Positions 8,801 through 16,621 of a stretch of DNA of 58,571 nt are shown in pieces; the stretch's first letter is position 1; each line of letters begins with the position of its first letter. Made by a program: the position numbers and the translations under genes. Source of the stretch: a virus; the IMG/VR virus record IMGVR_UViG_3300036886_000519, positions 1-58,571 of that record; one strand, given 5' to 3'. The notes beneath the pieces were generated by a model. It was not told the origin of the DNA, did no database searches, and was given only the letters and a program-made list of their open reading frames with translations.

Positions 8801-9791
8801 TGTCGTATCCCTTGTCGCAGTTGGTTGGATCGCCGGAAGGGAAATGGACCAGGTCCATCGCACCGGCAGCGGCGAACGGGCACGCGCCAATGTTGAACGC
8901 CTTCCAGCAGGAGCGCGACACCTTCCGTGTCGGGTAAGGAAGATTCAGTTCGTACAGACCATCGGCGGCGGTGACTTTGAACTCCGCGCCGGAATCGAAC
9001 TGCCAGTTGATGATGTCGCCCTTCCACAGGTCGAGCTTGATCTGCTGACCAACGTGGTAGAGCGAGAACTCGATGGTCGCGCGGAACAGATCCACGTCGT
9101 TCGCCAGATCGCGCATCACGCGGTCGGCGTTGCCGAAGGTGAACGTGGCGTCGTCGGCTTCGTTGCCCATGCCCTGCGAGATGCCATCGAAGTCCACCAG
9201 GCGCGGCAGGTACAATTGCGCACCGATGGTGCAGCGCCGGTCGGAGAGGTAGATGGCGGGGTAGCCGCTCTGGAGAGGCTGGATCTTAAGCAGCGGGATC
9301 ATCTGCTGTACTTGCGAAAGCAGAGCGTCCTTTAGTGCCTGCGGCGGAAACCGGGTCTCCGTCGAGGAGAGCGTGTAGGTGGGATTCGAAGCCGGGATCT
9401 CGACCAGCGTAACGCCGAGGCTGCAGGCGTGGTCCGCGAGCATCTCCCAGGAGAGCGGCTCGTTGGCGAACCGGCAGGTGTAGGCCGTCGTGCTGTTGCC
9501 GTTGTCGTTGGGTGCGTTGTAAGTGAATGCGCCGTAGGGGCCGTACTTCAACTCCCAAAAGTCGCGGAGAGCGCGCCGGTCAGCGTCACGCAGGAAGGCG
9601 CGCCGCACGGTGAAGCGTTTCGCGCCCGCACCCAGCAGGAAGCGCTGCTCGATCTTGGCGTTGCCGCTCCCAAACTGGTGGATCGCCACGTCCGGATGGT
9701 TCGACCGCCCGAATGGGTAGTCGGAAACGATGGGGAACGTGCCGGAGACGGCGATCTCAGGAACGGCGATGTTGCCGAGGAAGTCAGGCAT
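5883..9791 (-). CDS. Tail tip hub: fused gpM/gpL/gpJ-like protein
   Basis: A 1302-residue tail-tip protein that appears to join several lambda-like tip proteins. Residues ~45-100 resemble the distal tail/DUF2460 type (FTVRRAFLRDADRRALRDFW). Residues ~180-345 resemble the DUF2163/gpL type and carry four cysteines, C295, C304, C325 and C335 (SCWKAFNIGACPF ... NCDKGYDTANGC). That pattern binds a [4Fe-4S] cluster in lambda gpL. Residues ~550-850 resemble the gpJ/GTA hub family. The C-terminal ~400 residues are beta-rich, fibronectin-like or carbohydrate-binding-like. The start ATG at 9791 follows the upstream stop by six bases with only a weak GAG site, suggesting coupled translation. It should sit at the distal tail and organise the fibre and glycosidase. 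Confidence 0.8.
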   Translation of the reverse strand: MPDFLGNIAVPEIAVSGTFPIVSDYPFGRSNHPDVAIHQFGSGNAKIEQRFLLGAGAKRFTVRRAFLRDADRRALRDFWELKYGPYGAFTYNAPNDNGNSTTAYTCRFANEPLSWEMLADHACSLGVTLVEIPASNPTYTLSSTETRFPPQALKDALLSQVQQMIPLLKIQPLQSGYPAIYLSDRRCTIGAQLYLPRLVDFDGISQGMGNEADDATFTFGNADRVMRDLANDVDLFRATIEFSLYHVGQQIKLDLWKGDIINWQFDSGAEFKVTAADGLYELNLPYPTRKVSRSCWKAFNIGACPFAAAGAMDLVHFPSGDPTNCDKGYDTANGCLAHGMKRYYGAVIAEPQGVTIKDNSTGVFGFGRSSITSVSLVSDSIYDQVIPEIYTDSEMPVNCKVAAGRDESDFYEALGIVGEGPLISYTAAHYEDLNRNPVAMGSTGAVFVGSTLDGQAQHGWPNQPTYGIRQVLGADPAADGDWFSLDQSGNATGGDWRKVFSGNSTYKDNYAAGTAFLVIRRSDTKGLQLTKPGDHAMVAYVQMGMSGWMWTSPGVRVFGPPLVNPVWIAINMLLRARGLRLGANATPAQLNLAETFFDVQAAVDAAAICDQQVTALVGAGSETQFKFRGTLNEEKPLRDWLQEVLMNCLGYYTFAFGKLKIGVRVNSSTVEAFSIGNIVFNSLQLAPLKPSFDHLTANFADQDYKFVNNSVTVYDIDRATLLGGAAGPLFLKSNVNLSGASTKSQAARIISIRLREELGGISIAEWKAARQLVFRTTVLALNTEPGMVCSMTHPDMPGGLGEFRVSCWKLNKDYSIDIQGRTTTDSMYDLAAGPKPADVVASPVPDENLQDNGVPGVVSATPKLADYGTFALDQMEVLPDASGNANIVGAHEVTLALYYVDELATDLWASLDAAVDRDTDPLSVSCTVNPDTSRVFRVGDFVVFNDEAADPDTPGRRSYECAQIVGPGDVGDVVGSGTFLFQRNWPGDEHSYPPYQPAPPDQATFGTLKCAHQSGIRFYKLDQKTFTFSVKKGFFRTPGLPARVEAKLPSACIVAAVVGVANHFGYGPYPVFPLSHHNEPFMPGDRTCSGGAYTFQIPGPLTVAENVAIPMKVQDAASIRCIYAYLQQGTVDGQSAYLVKISRDGGASWEPLEYTGIAQSVPTAYKNTYDFLVNNEGYGLPATRRLPYGDYGLVLAQAVTGSPTTQTIQTASYGASRLGLEPGKFIHINPGGANEEYVRLISVDPDNQTFDAIVTKDHAAGERIRPTIWPTPVLHEGDDLAFDILAVASPDPGSDLTVVIQT

Positions 9792-9797
9792 CTCGAC

Positions 9798-11186
9798 TCA
9801 GAAGGTAACCGCCGGCGCCAGCGGGAAGGCCCCCGCCCAAGGCGACACGCTCATACCCCGCGTGATCAGCATCTGGACCGTGCATTTGTTTGGGTTGGTG
9901 TCCAGCGGCCCGAACAGCACGTTCGAAGGAAACGTGATCGTTCGTCCGCCCGTCGCGTCCTGGCAGATTTCCAGCACGGTGGTGTAGCCCGGCTGCGTAG
10001 TGGAGAAGTCGAACACGGGGCTGGTGACACTCGTCGTCAGTTTGAACTTGCGGTAGCCGTTCCCGCCTCCGTTGAAGAGCGCGCCGAAGTTGTAGCTTGC
10101 TGAATTGATGACGGTCGGGTTGAAGTCCATCGCTGTGCGGTAGCCCGGCGCGGACATGTAGGAGTTCAGATTCAGGCTGTTCGGTGTGATGTTGAACCCG
10201 AACAAGCTCCATGGGCCGCCGGACGTCGAGCCGCCAATCGAGCTGCCGGATGGCGTACCATTCGGGTTCAGAAAGCGCACTCGGAAGTCCTCGTAGGCGT
10301 CCATCTGTTCCGGCTTGATATCGAGGACCATGTAGGGCGGCCCTGCGGGGACGCTCTCTCCGAATCGAACGTAAGCTCCGTTTCTTCCGTTGATCTGGAG
10401 GATCTTGTTCAACGAATCCCAGGTCGCGTCCATCGAACCTAGACTCCCGGTGGTGAGCCAGAACGGCAGTGCGTTCTGCGCCCCGCTCCCGCCCGGTTTG
10501 GCATCGATCTGGCCTTGTACCCCGCTCGTGACACCGTCCAGGTAGCCGAACTCCGCATTGCTGACCGAGCCGGTACCGATCTTCGCTGCATCCACGCCCG
10601 ATGCGATCTGTGAGTCCGCCACCGTGCCAGAGACTTGCCCGAAGCTGTAGTCGCCGGTTTGCGCGCTTACATCGCCTGTCCGCCCGAACACGCTACTCAC
10701 GCCTGCGTCGATGGCGCCCGGTTGCCACCGCCGGTTCGACTGGCTCCAAAGGAGCGACTGCCCGTCTGACGCCCCGCCGCCGAGGATCTGCGAAGGCTGG
10801 ATCATCACGGTGGGCACGGGCGCGTTCAGGACGCGCACCTGGTTCACGCGCAGCGGCGTCGCACTCGCACTGGTAAGCACGACCCAGCGCTCCGACCACG
10901 CCAGCCCGCTCCTCGGGCGGTAGATCACAACGTAGCTCGTCCCCGCGGGAGTGGCCGTGTCGTTGGGTTCGAGATCGACGGAGATGATGCCGTTCGTTAT
11001 CGTATAGGACTGTTCCCACCGGGTGATGGTGCGCGCATCCAGTGTCGTCATATCCGGAGCGCTCACCGTGATGCGGCCGGAGAACAGCGTGCCGCCGAAG
11101 CCGGTGTAGCCGGTATCCCGGATCTGGGTCGGCGTGGCTTTGGCGACCGTAGCCAAGAACAGCAAGAGAAGAAGAGCACGTTTCAT
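9798..11186 (-). CDS. Fibre-like protein with an N-terminal signal peptide
   Basis: A 462-residue protein. Residues 1-18 are a textbook Sec signal peptide: MKRA, a run of leucines, then A-x-A (VAKA) before the cleavage point. The rest is beta-rich and fibre-like. It includes VFGRTGDVSAQTGDYSFGQVSG and a coiled linker (SDGQSLLWSQSNRRWQPG) of the kind seen in phage upper-fibre proteins, and ends in a jelly-roll-like domain. It lies between the tail hub and the distal tail protein, so its position says virion component. A Sec signal on a tail protein is odd and may mean a secreted or envelope-located decoy, or a membrane anchor. The ATG at 11186 has AAGGAACC upstream. Confidence 0.65.
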   Translation of the reverse strand: MKRALLLLLFLATVAKATPTQIRDTGYTGFGGTLFSGRITVSAPDMTTLDARTITRWEQSYTITNGIISVDLEPNDTATPAGTSYVVIYRPRSGLAWSERWVVLTSASATPLRVNQVRVLNAPVPTVMIQPSQILGGGASDGQSLLWSQSNRRWQPGAIDAGVSSVFGRTGDVSAQTGDYSFGQVSGTVADSQIASGVDAAKIGTGSVSNAEFGYLDGVTSGVQGQIDAKPGGSGAQNALPFWLTTGSLGSMDATWDSLNKILQINGRNGAYVRFGESVPAGPPYMVLDIKPEQMDAYEDFRVRFLNPNGTPSGSSIGGSTSGGPWSLFGFNITPNSLNLNSYMSAPGYRTAMDFNPTVINSASYNFGALFNGGGNGYRKFKLTTSVTSPVFDFSTTQPGYTTVLEICQDATGGRTITFPSNVLFGPLDTNPNKCTVQMLITRGMSVSPWAGAFPLAPAVTF

Positions 11187-11201
11187 GACGGTTCCTTTGC
11201 G

Positions 11202-11603
11202 TTATGCAAGTTCGAGCAGTTCGATCTGAACGTCCGACCTTCCAGGTCCGCAGGACTGCTGCCAGTCGCCATTGAACCGGACGGTGTACCGGCCAACGGT
11301 TGCGACGCCAGTTGGATCGTAGGAGAACTGGGGGCTGGTGTCGTAGGGGTCGTAAAAGTAGAACGGTTCGGTCGCGCCATTCCGCGCTTCGAAGAAGTTC
11401 CGAAGCGTCAGAAGCGCGGTGGGCGTGAGGCGCTTCGCCTGCCGCCACCGCCGCCTGCTATTGGTCGCCAGCACCGACCGTTGGGACTCTCCGTTCTTGT
11501 ACTCGTTCTCGATCAGCGGGTACGCCCGCTCATGGATGAACGACTTGCACAGCGACAGCGGGAGCACGGTCACCGGCGCCGCGTTCTGGACGCTTCCGGG
11601 CAT
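11202..11603 (-). CDS. Distal/minor tail protein (DUF2460-like)
   Basis: A 133-residue tail protein. The centre carries RLTPTALLTLRNFFEARNGA followed by EPFYFYDPYD, a segment characteristic of minor tail proteins that link tube and tip. A related segment (RRALRDFWELKYGPYGAFTY) occurs near the N-terminus of the tail hub. The start codon shares one base with the upstream stop (TGATG at 11605-11601), so expression is coupled to the muralytic-type gene. The size and position between tape measure and hub match a gpM/distal tail protein. It probably forms the ring that joins the tube to the tip. Confidence 0.7.
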   Translation of the reverse strand: MPGSVQNAAPVTVLPLSLCKSFIHERAYPLIENEYKNGESQRSVLATNSRRRWRQAKRLTPTALLTLRNFFEARNGATEPFYFYDPYDTSPQFSYDPTGVATVGRYTVRFNGDWQQSCGPGRSDVQIELLELA

Positions 11604-12118
11604 CAGCCAGTCACAATATCCGCGAGTCGTTGGTCTGGACGCACACCCAGCCGGTCGGCCACGAAGTGGGCGTAGCCTGCCGGGTCATTCCTATCGGACG
11701 CGGGTGCGTAGACACGAAACATCTCCTCCACGGTCGGAGGCTTCCCGCCCGTGTAATGACCATCGATGTACTGGCCGACGAGCACCCGCAGGATACGCCA
11801 CCCCTCATCGAGGGCGCGGCGGCTCAGCTCCTCGCGTGCCGCGCCGGGGAAACGGTGCGAGGCCCAAGCCACGAAGTCCACATAGCCGCCGCCCGTGGGG
11901 TAGGGTTGGCCCTTTGCGTCCCGCCAGATGCGGATATTGCCGGGGTTCGCGTTGCTCTGGGCACAGGTCGGATAGCGGATTTTGCGTGCCTTTGCCTGGG
12001 CTTCCGTTACGAAGAATCCCTCGTTCTCTGCGATTGCCCGCGCGAGTTTGTCGGTCAGTTCCTGGCGCGTCATGACAAGATCTGCCCTGCCAGATGTGGG
12101 TGCATTCGCTTCCTCCAT
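11603..12118 (-). CDS. Virion-associated lysozyme/transglycosylase-like protein
   Basis: A ~171-residue soluble protein. Recognisable blocks are an AIAENEGFF start, NANPGNIRIW (the NNPGN-type signature of P5/P7-like virion muralytic proteins), a FVAWASHRF block, GWRILRVLVGQYIDG, and TVEEMFRVYAPASDRNDPAGYAHFVADRLGV. In that family this layout is associated with peptidoglycan cleavage or insertion during genome entry. The Glu in the first helix (AENEG) is the likely catalytic acid. It directly follows the tape measure, fitting a role in local cell-wall opening. Start choice is uncertain: ATG at 12118 is used here, TTG at 12133 and ATG at 12073 are alternatives. It is also the only endolysin candidate I see in the window. 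Confidence 0.6.
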   Translation of the reverse strand: MEEANAPTSGRADLVMTRQELTDKLARAIAENEGFFVTEAQAKARKIRYPTCAQSNANPGNIRIWRDAKGQPYPTGGGYVDFVAWASHRFPGAAREELSRRALDEGWRILRVLVGQYIDGHYTGGKPPTVEEMFRVYAPASDRNDPAGYAHFVADRLGVRPDQRLADIVTG

Positions 12119-12122
12119 TCGC

Positions 12123-15100
12123 CTAGCTGACAATCGTTCCGGGGCTCAACTGAAGGCTGGTGAGCTCGCGCCGGTTCGCGTTCGATTTCGTCGCGGCCAT
12201 CGATGCGCTCTGCACCAAGCGCGGGTTGTTGGTAATGGCCTGCACCGCTTGACCCTGCAGCAACGCGGTCGTGGCGGGCCCGTCGAGTTGAATCACCAGC
12301 CCGCCACCGGACGGAGTGCCGGCGCCAATCCGGTCGAGACCGGGCAAGCCTCCCAGCGCCGGGAGCGGGGTGCCGTTGTTGTACTGCGGCGATTGGAACA
12401 GCGACCCGGCGGTCTCCACCAGCGACAGGGGCGTCACTGTACCGGGCATGCCGGTCGTCTTCTGACCGGTGGTCATGGCGTACAACTGGATCAGGTCGCG
12501 GATCTGGGGCGAGCGGATCGCCATGTCGATGTTGCCACCGAACTCGGATTTGGTCATATCCACGATCTGCTTCAACACGCCCTTGTCCGCGATATCGACC
12601 CCGTAGAGCGCCTTGATCTTCTCCTTCGCCTTATCCGCAGCGCCCTTCACGAACAACCGCACGATGCCCGCGACTGCTCCGGCGATGCCACCGATGGCCG
12701 CGCCGAGGGGACCGCCGAACTTGTAACCGATCAGCGCCCCGCCCGCTGTGGTCTCCGCGACGCCGATCTTGCCACCGCGCCGAAGACCGTCCATCGCCAG
12801 AAGAGCGCCACCCATGAGCGCGGCATCCGATTTGCCGAGAGCCTGGAGCTTGTCGCCAAACGATCCGTACTGGCTGATCCAGCCGCCAGTGGCCATACGC
12901 CCGCCGCCCATGTTGACCCAGTCGTTCTCGCCAAATCCGAGGAACGATTTGAGGCCCGGCAACATGCCCGCCAGCCCAGCCTTCGAGAACATCCCTCCGG
13001 CTGCTGGCGCGGCACCCATGCCGGCACCGCCTGCTGGCGAGGACGGCACGAACGGCGGCGTCCCGCCCACTGTCGTGCCTGAAAAGAGGACGGTACCTCC
13101 CGATCCGAAGATTGGAGGCAGGATGGACCCAAGCCCACCGCCGCCACTGCTGCCGGGAACGAACGGAGGGGTACCGCCAGGCGCGCCGCCCGCGAACACC
13201 GGGACCGCACCGATCCCGAGGATGCCGCCCAGCCCGCCGAGCAGGCCGCCCCCACCCTTGCCGCCACCGATACCGCCCTGCTGCATCTGGACGTTCGCGC
13301 CGGGGACGAACAGGTTCATCAGCATCGCAGCTACGCGTGAGGTCACGACGTCCTTGATGGCGGTGAGCAGCGCGGTCTTGAGGGAGTTTCCGATGGCGGA
13401 CCACACCGACTGCGACTTGGTCAAGAGCGCGTCGAAGACGCCGCCAGCCTGCTGCTTGAGCGATTGGAAGATGCTTTGGTACTGGTCCGTCACGAGTTTG
13501 CGCGTGGACGTCGCGCCCTTGATCTGAGCAACGTCGATCTCCGTGCTGGTGGCCTTCTGGAGCGCGTCCTTCTCGTGCTGGCCCAATTCGCGGATCTTGT
13601 TACCGATCTGGTCGAGATACGGTTCGTAGAAAATGCCCTGCGCCATCGCCGCCTTCTTCGCCTCGTCCACCTGGCGTTCCGTGCGGGCGTCGATCTCCTC
13701 CAGTTCGATTCTGGTCCGGTTCTTCATGGCCTGGACCTCGATGGCGGTCTTGGCGTTCTCCAGTGCGACCTTGTCCTGAAGCGTGCGCGCGTCCACCGAC
13801 TCCAGTTGGGCCAGTTGCAGATTCTTCCGCTGATCCACCGCCGCAATAGCCGCCGAACGGCCCTGGTCGTCGATAGTGTCCTGCCATTGGGACTCCTGCT
13901 CCCACACGTAGAGGCTCTGCTTCATCGGTTCGAGCACGAATTGCTCGACCAGCTTCTGCTGCCGCACGGCCATCGCCTTCCACATCGCTTCGATGCGGCG
14001 CGACTCCTCCTCGTTGAACTTCATGTCGAACGCCGCGAGCCTTTCCGCGGTTGCCTTGTGGATTGTTTCGAGAGTGGAGGCGTTGAGCTTGAAGTGCAAA
14101 ACGGCGCCGCTCTTTTCATCGGTGTACGTGGACCGCTGCGCGATCTCGCGATTCTCCTCCTCCTTGATCCTTTCGATTCCAGCTGCGCGCTCCTCGATCG
14201 AGCGCAGCACGACATTCAGCGATTCCCTCGCGGCTTGGGTTTCGGAGTGCGTGGACTCGATGATCTTCATGGAGTCCTCGATGCGGGCACGCGCCTGGTC
14301 ATGCTCCGCGCTCTTGCGCTCCTCGACGGCGCGCATGTAGACTTCCTGGGCCGACTTCTCGGCTTCGCCCCGCTTCTTTCGCTCCGTCGCGATCCGGTTA
14401 ACTTCGTCGTCCGAGAGTTCGCCCTTGCCCAGGATCTTGATTTTCGGAAGGCCCACGCCGCTGAAGTCGCCCCACGACTCGCCCGCCAGCAGCTTTTTCC
14501 CGGAGATGATCTCGCGAACCTGGCCGTCCGTGTAGCCCATCTTCTTTACGTCGTCGGACTTGAGCTTGCCCTTGAGAAGATCCTGCTGGAGTCCCTTGCG
14601 GCGCATGTCCTCGTACTGCTGGTCCAAGCCAGCCTTGGTATCCTGCCAGGTCTTCCAGATGATCGCGCCGCCCGCCACGACACCGGTCAGTAGCAGCGCG
14701 ATGGGATTCGCGGTAAGCGCAAGGGCAAGCCCCTCGACGGCACTTGCAATTCCCGCAATCTTCGTGATGATGCCGTACGTGACAATTGCGCCGGCCACGA
14801 AGATCGCCGCTTCCCCGAACTTCACCAGCCAGTCGGAGTTGTCTTTCAGGAAGCCCACGAGATCACGCAGATTGACGATCCACGACCTCAGATACCCCTG
14901 GAACTCCGCTCCAATCGCCTCCTTCAGCTCGATCACTTCCCGGGCGAGAATCTTGCTCTGCCCCTCTGCGGTTCCGGCCGCAGCGCCAGCCGCGCCTTGA
15001 ATCTTCGCCCCCTCGCGCATGACCGCGTTGTACCGGAGTTGCCTGACCTCGTTTTCGTCGAGCGTCTTGCCGGTGAGCTTCTCCTGCCGGTCCACATCCT

Positions 15101-15674
15101 TATTCAGATCGACGAAGATCCCCATGCTCCGGAGCCCGCGCGAGGTGCCAGACTCGATTGCCAGGAGCAGCTTCTCCATAGCCTCGCCCGGCGAGATATT
15201 CTCGATGGCGGCGGCATCCTTGGCCATCTTCGCCAGACCAACACCCTTCGCCAGATCCATGTCAGAGACGATCAAGCGGCTGATAGTGTGGGATGCTTCC
15301 TCCCCGTAGAAGCCGATCTTGCGCACGGCTTCCGCCTGCGCCATAGCAGCACTCTCGGAGACCCCGTGCGCCTTGGCCAGCGCCTTCATGGAGGCTTCGA
15401 GGCGCGCCTCGTGCGCCGCCATCTGAACGGCGCCGAGCGTCCAGTCCTTGGCCCACTCAATGCCTTTCTTGATGGCGTCGGCGAGGAGGTTGCCCGCCGT
15501 CGCGCCCTTCACCATGCTGGCCGTCATACCGTCGATGCCGGCAGACGCGCCCCGCGCAGCCTTCGATGCCGCCTGCTCCATGCTAGAGAGGCCGGTATTG
15601 ACGCTCTTGATCGAGGCGTTCGCTCTGTTGACGTCCACCTCGACGACGAGTTCGAGCTTATTGTTGTCGGCCAT
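12123..15674 (-). CDS. Tail tape measure protein
   Basis: A 1183-residue tape measure protein that sets tail length and helps DNA entry. The N-terminal ~250 residues are helical and Ala-rich. A hydrophobic region around residues 290-350 (FVAGAIVTYGIITKIAG, ALALTANPIALLLTGVVAGGAIIW) gives the usual candidate membrane segments. A long charged coiled-coil region (residues ~430-700) leads to a Gly/Pro-rich stretch and another hydrophobic patch (LGAAIGGIAGAVAGIVRLFV). At about 0.15 nm per residue it predicts a tail of roughly 175 nm, consistent with a siphovirus. It starts inside the end of the preceding chaperone frame, as in lambda-like phages. The ATG at 15674 is the only credible start. Confidence 0.93.
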   Translation of the reverse strand: MADNNKLELVVEVDVNRANASIKSVNTGLSSMEQAASKAARGASAGIDGMTASMVKGATAGNLLADAIKKGIEWAKDWTLGAVQMAAHEARLEASMKALAKAHGVSESAAMAQAEAVRKIGFYGEEASHTISRLIVSDMDLAKGVGLAKMAKDAAAIENISPGEAMEKLLLAIESGTSRGLRSMGIFVDLNKDVDRQEKLTGKTLDENEVRQLRYNAVMREGAKIQGAAGAAAGTAEGQSKILAREVIELKEAIGAEFQGYLRSWIVNLRDLVGFLKDNSDWLVKFGEAAIFVAGAIVTYGIITKIAGIASAVEGLALALTANPIALLLTGVVAGGAIIWKTWQDTKAGLDQQYEDMRRKGLQQDLLKGKLKSDDVKKMGYTDGQVREIISGKKLLAGESWGDFSGVGLPKIKILGKGELSDDEVNRIATERKKRGEAEKSAQEVYMRAVEERKSAEHDQARARIEDSMKIIESTHSETQAARESLNVVLRSIEERAAGIERIKEEENREIAQRSTYTDEKSGAVLHFKLNASTLETIHKATAERLAAFDMKFNEEESRRIEAMWKAMAVRQQKLVEQFVLEPMKQSLYVWEQESQWQDTIDDQGRSAAIAAVDQRKNLQLAQLESVDARTLQDKVALENAKTAIEVQAMKNRTRIELEEIDARTERQVDEAKKAAMAQGIFYEPYLDQIGNKIRELGQHEKDALQKATSTEIDVAQIKGATSTRKLVTDQYQSIFQSLKQQAGGVFDALLTKSQSVWSAIGNSLKTALLTAIKDVVTSRVAAMLMNLFVPGANVQMQQGGIGGGKGGGGLLGGLGGILGIGAVPVFAGGAPGGTPPFVPGSSGGGGLGSILPPIFGSGGTVLFSGTTVGGTPPFVPSSPAGGAGMGAAPAAGGMFSKAGLAGMLPGLKSFLGFGENDWVNMGGGRMATGGWISQYGSFGDKLQALGKSDAALMGGALLAMDGLRRGGKIGVAETTAGGALIGYKFGGPLGAAIGGIAGAVAGIVRLFVKGAADKAKEKIKALYGVDIADKGVLKQIVDMTKSEFGGNIDMAIRSPQIRDLIQLYAMTTGQKTTGMPGTVTPLSLVETAGSLFQSPQYNNGTPLPALGGLPGLDRIGAGTPSGGGLVIQLDGPATTALLQGQAVQAITNNPRLVQSASMAATKSNANRRELTSLQLSPGTIVS

Positions 15675-16002
15675 GGTGTCCGGGCAGCTTCTCGCGTTCC
15701 AGTAGATCCCGCTCTTCCGCGATGATCAGCATTGCGCAAAACTCGTCCGCGCGAATCTCGTCGAGTCCGATTTGGACGGACAACTTGAGCGCGCCCATCA
15801 GATCGAGGGCGCGCCGGATGAGCAGTCCCTTCTCCGCGCATTGGGCGGCGTCCAGCCGATCCAGCGGGCAATGCTCGCACCGCTGGCCGTCCTCCTCCGG
15901 CGCATCGGGGCACAGGCCGGGATCGCATAGTTCTTCCCGGCGCAGCGCCCAATGCACCAGGAACCGGAACGACGGATCATCCGGCCACTCCCCCGCTAAA
16001 AA
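15658..16002 (-). CDS. Tail assembly chaperone T-frame, reached by -1 frameshift
   Basis: This frame has no credible start of its own: its first start codon is a GTG at 15957 without a ribosome site. It is open upstream and meets the end of the preceding gene at AGTTTTTAG (16004-15996), where a -1 slip on five T residues turns TTT-TAG into TTT-TTA and continues LAGEWPDDPSFRFL into HWALRREEL. The T part is about 114 residues. It carries five cysteines (C-x4-C-x10-C-x2-C-x9-C, starting CDPGLC), a possible metal site, followed by helices. It ends 17 bases inside the tape measure gene. By analogy with lambda gpG/gpGT, the fused form chaperones the tape measure. Seen: open frames and slip run. Inferred: that slippage occurs. 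Confidence 0.65.
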   Translation of the reverse strand, partial: FLAGEWPDDPSFRFLVHWALRREELCDPGLCPDAPEEDGQRCEHCPLDRLDAAQCAEKGLLIRRALDLMGALKLSVQIGLDEIRADEFCAMLIIAEERDLLEREKLPGHHGRQQ

Positions 16003-16004
16003 CT
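15996..16004 (-). promoter_or_regulatory. Putative programmed -1 ribosomal frameshift site
   Basis: On the minus strand the sequence reads AGT TTT TAG. The five T residues let the tRNA in the P site move back one base on an identical TTT codon while the TAG stop waits in the A site. After the slip the frame stays open for a further 113 codons to 15658. A GC-rich stretch (GCGGGGGAGTGGCC) follows directly and could form the stimulatory structure. This is not the classic X-XXY-YYZ heptamer, so slippage at a stop codon is the proposed mechanism. Confidence 0.55.
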
Positions 16005-16607
16005 TGCGTCGCGGTCCTCCGCGAATGCGGTGTCCATCGCGTCGATGGCAGCCTTCACCGCGACAGCCTGGTGGATGATGGGCACGTCGCCCGCATACCC
16101 CTCGGTGGCGGTAACGAGCTTCTTGTAGAGCGCCGCAGCGGACGCGATGTTGATGGTCACCTCCTGCCGGCCAAAGGGCAGGTCCAGCAGCCGCGCGAAG
16201 CCGCGCCGGTACTCGAATACATCCTTGGCCGAGGGCATCTTCAGCAGGTGGACGGTGGTGGCGCCCAGCACGCGGAGAGTGACCGTGAAGGAGTCACCAT
16301 CTGGAAGGACATCGTCCACTTCCGCCAGGCTCAACTGCTCGACGACCTTCATGGCCTCGAAGGCATCGACCTCCGGGTCTTCACCTGCGCGGATCTTCCC
16401 CACTAGCGCGGCGTCCACATCTTCGCCGTTGGCGACGGTGGTCTCGGAGATGCCGCGCCCCAACTGCTTCACCAGCACCTTGCGGCGGCGCTGGCGGGTG
16501 ATCCATTCGTCGTCGGACGGAAAGCGGACTCGAACAGTCTTCACGCCGCCCGGCGTCCTAAGATTGATGGCAATCGGTCTGCTTGCGTCAAATACTGGGG
16601 TTTCCAT
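15996..16607 (-). CDS. Tail assembly chaperone (gpG-like)
   Basis: A 203-residue protein lying between the tail tube and tape measure genes, the invariant site of the tail assembly chaperone in siphoviruses. It starts METPVFDASRPIAINLRTP and consists of a short beta-rich N-terminus followed by helices; it has no enzymatic motif. The ATG at 16607 has AGAGGATT upstream at good spacing. The gene ends TTT-TAG with a T5 run at the stop (15998-16002), which is where the -1 slip into the next frame is proposed. It should act in the cytoplasm during tail assembly and be absent from the virion. Position supports the call more strongly than sequence similarity. Confidence 0.75.
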   Translation of the reverse strand: METPVFDASRPIAINLRTPGGVKTVRVRFPSDDEWITRQRRRKVLVKQLGRGISETTVANGEDVDAALVGKIRAGEDPEVDAFEAMKVVEQLSLAEVDDVLPDGDSFTVTLRVLGATTVHLLKMPSAKDVFEYRRGFARLLDLPFGRQEVTINIASAAALYKKLVTATEGYAGDVPIIHQAVAVKAAIDAMDTAFAEDRDASF

Positions 16608-16621
16608 TGTTGAATCCTCTC

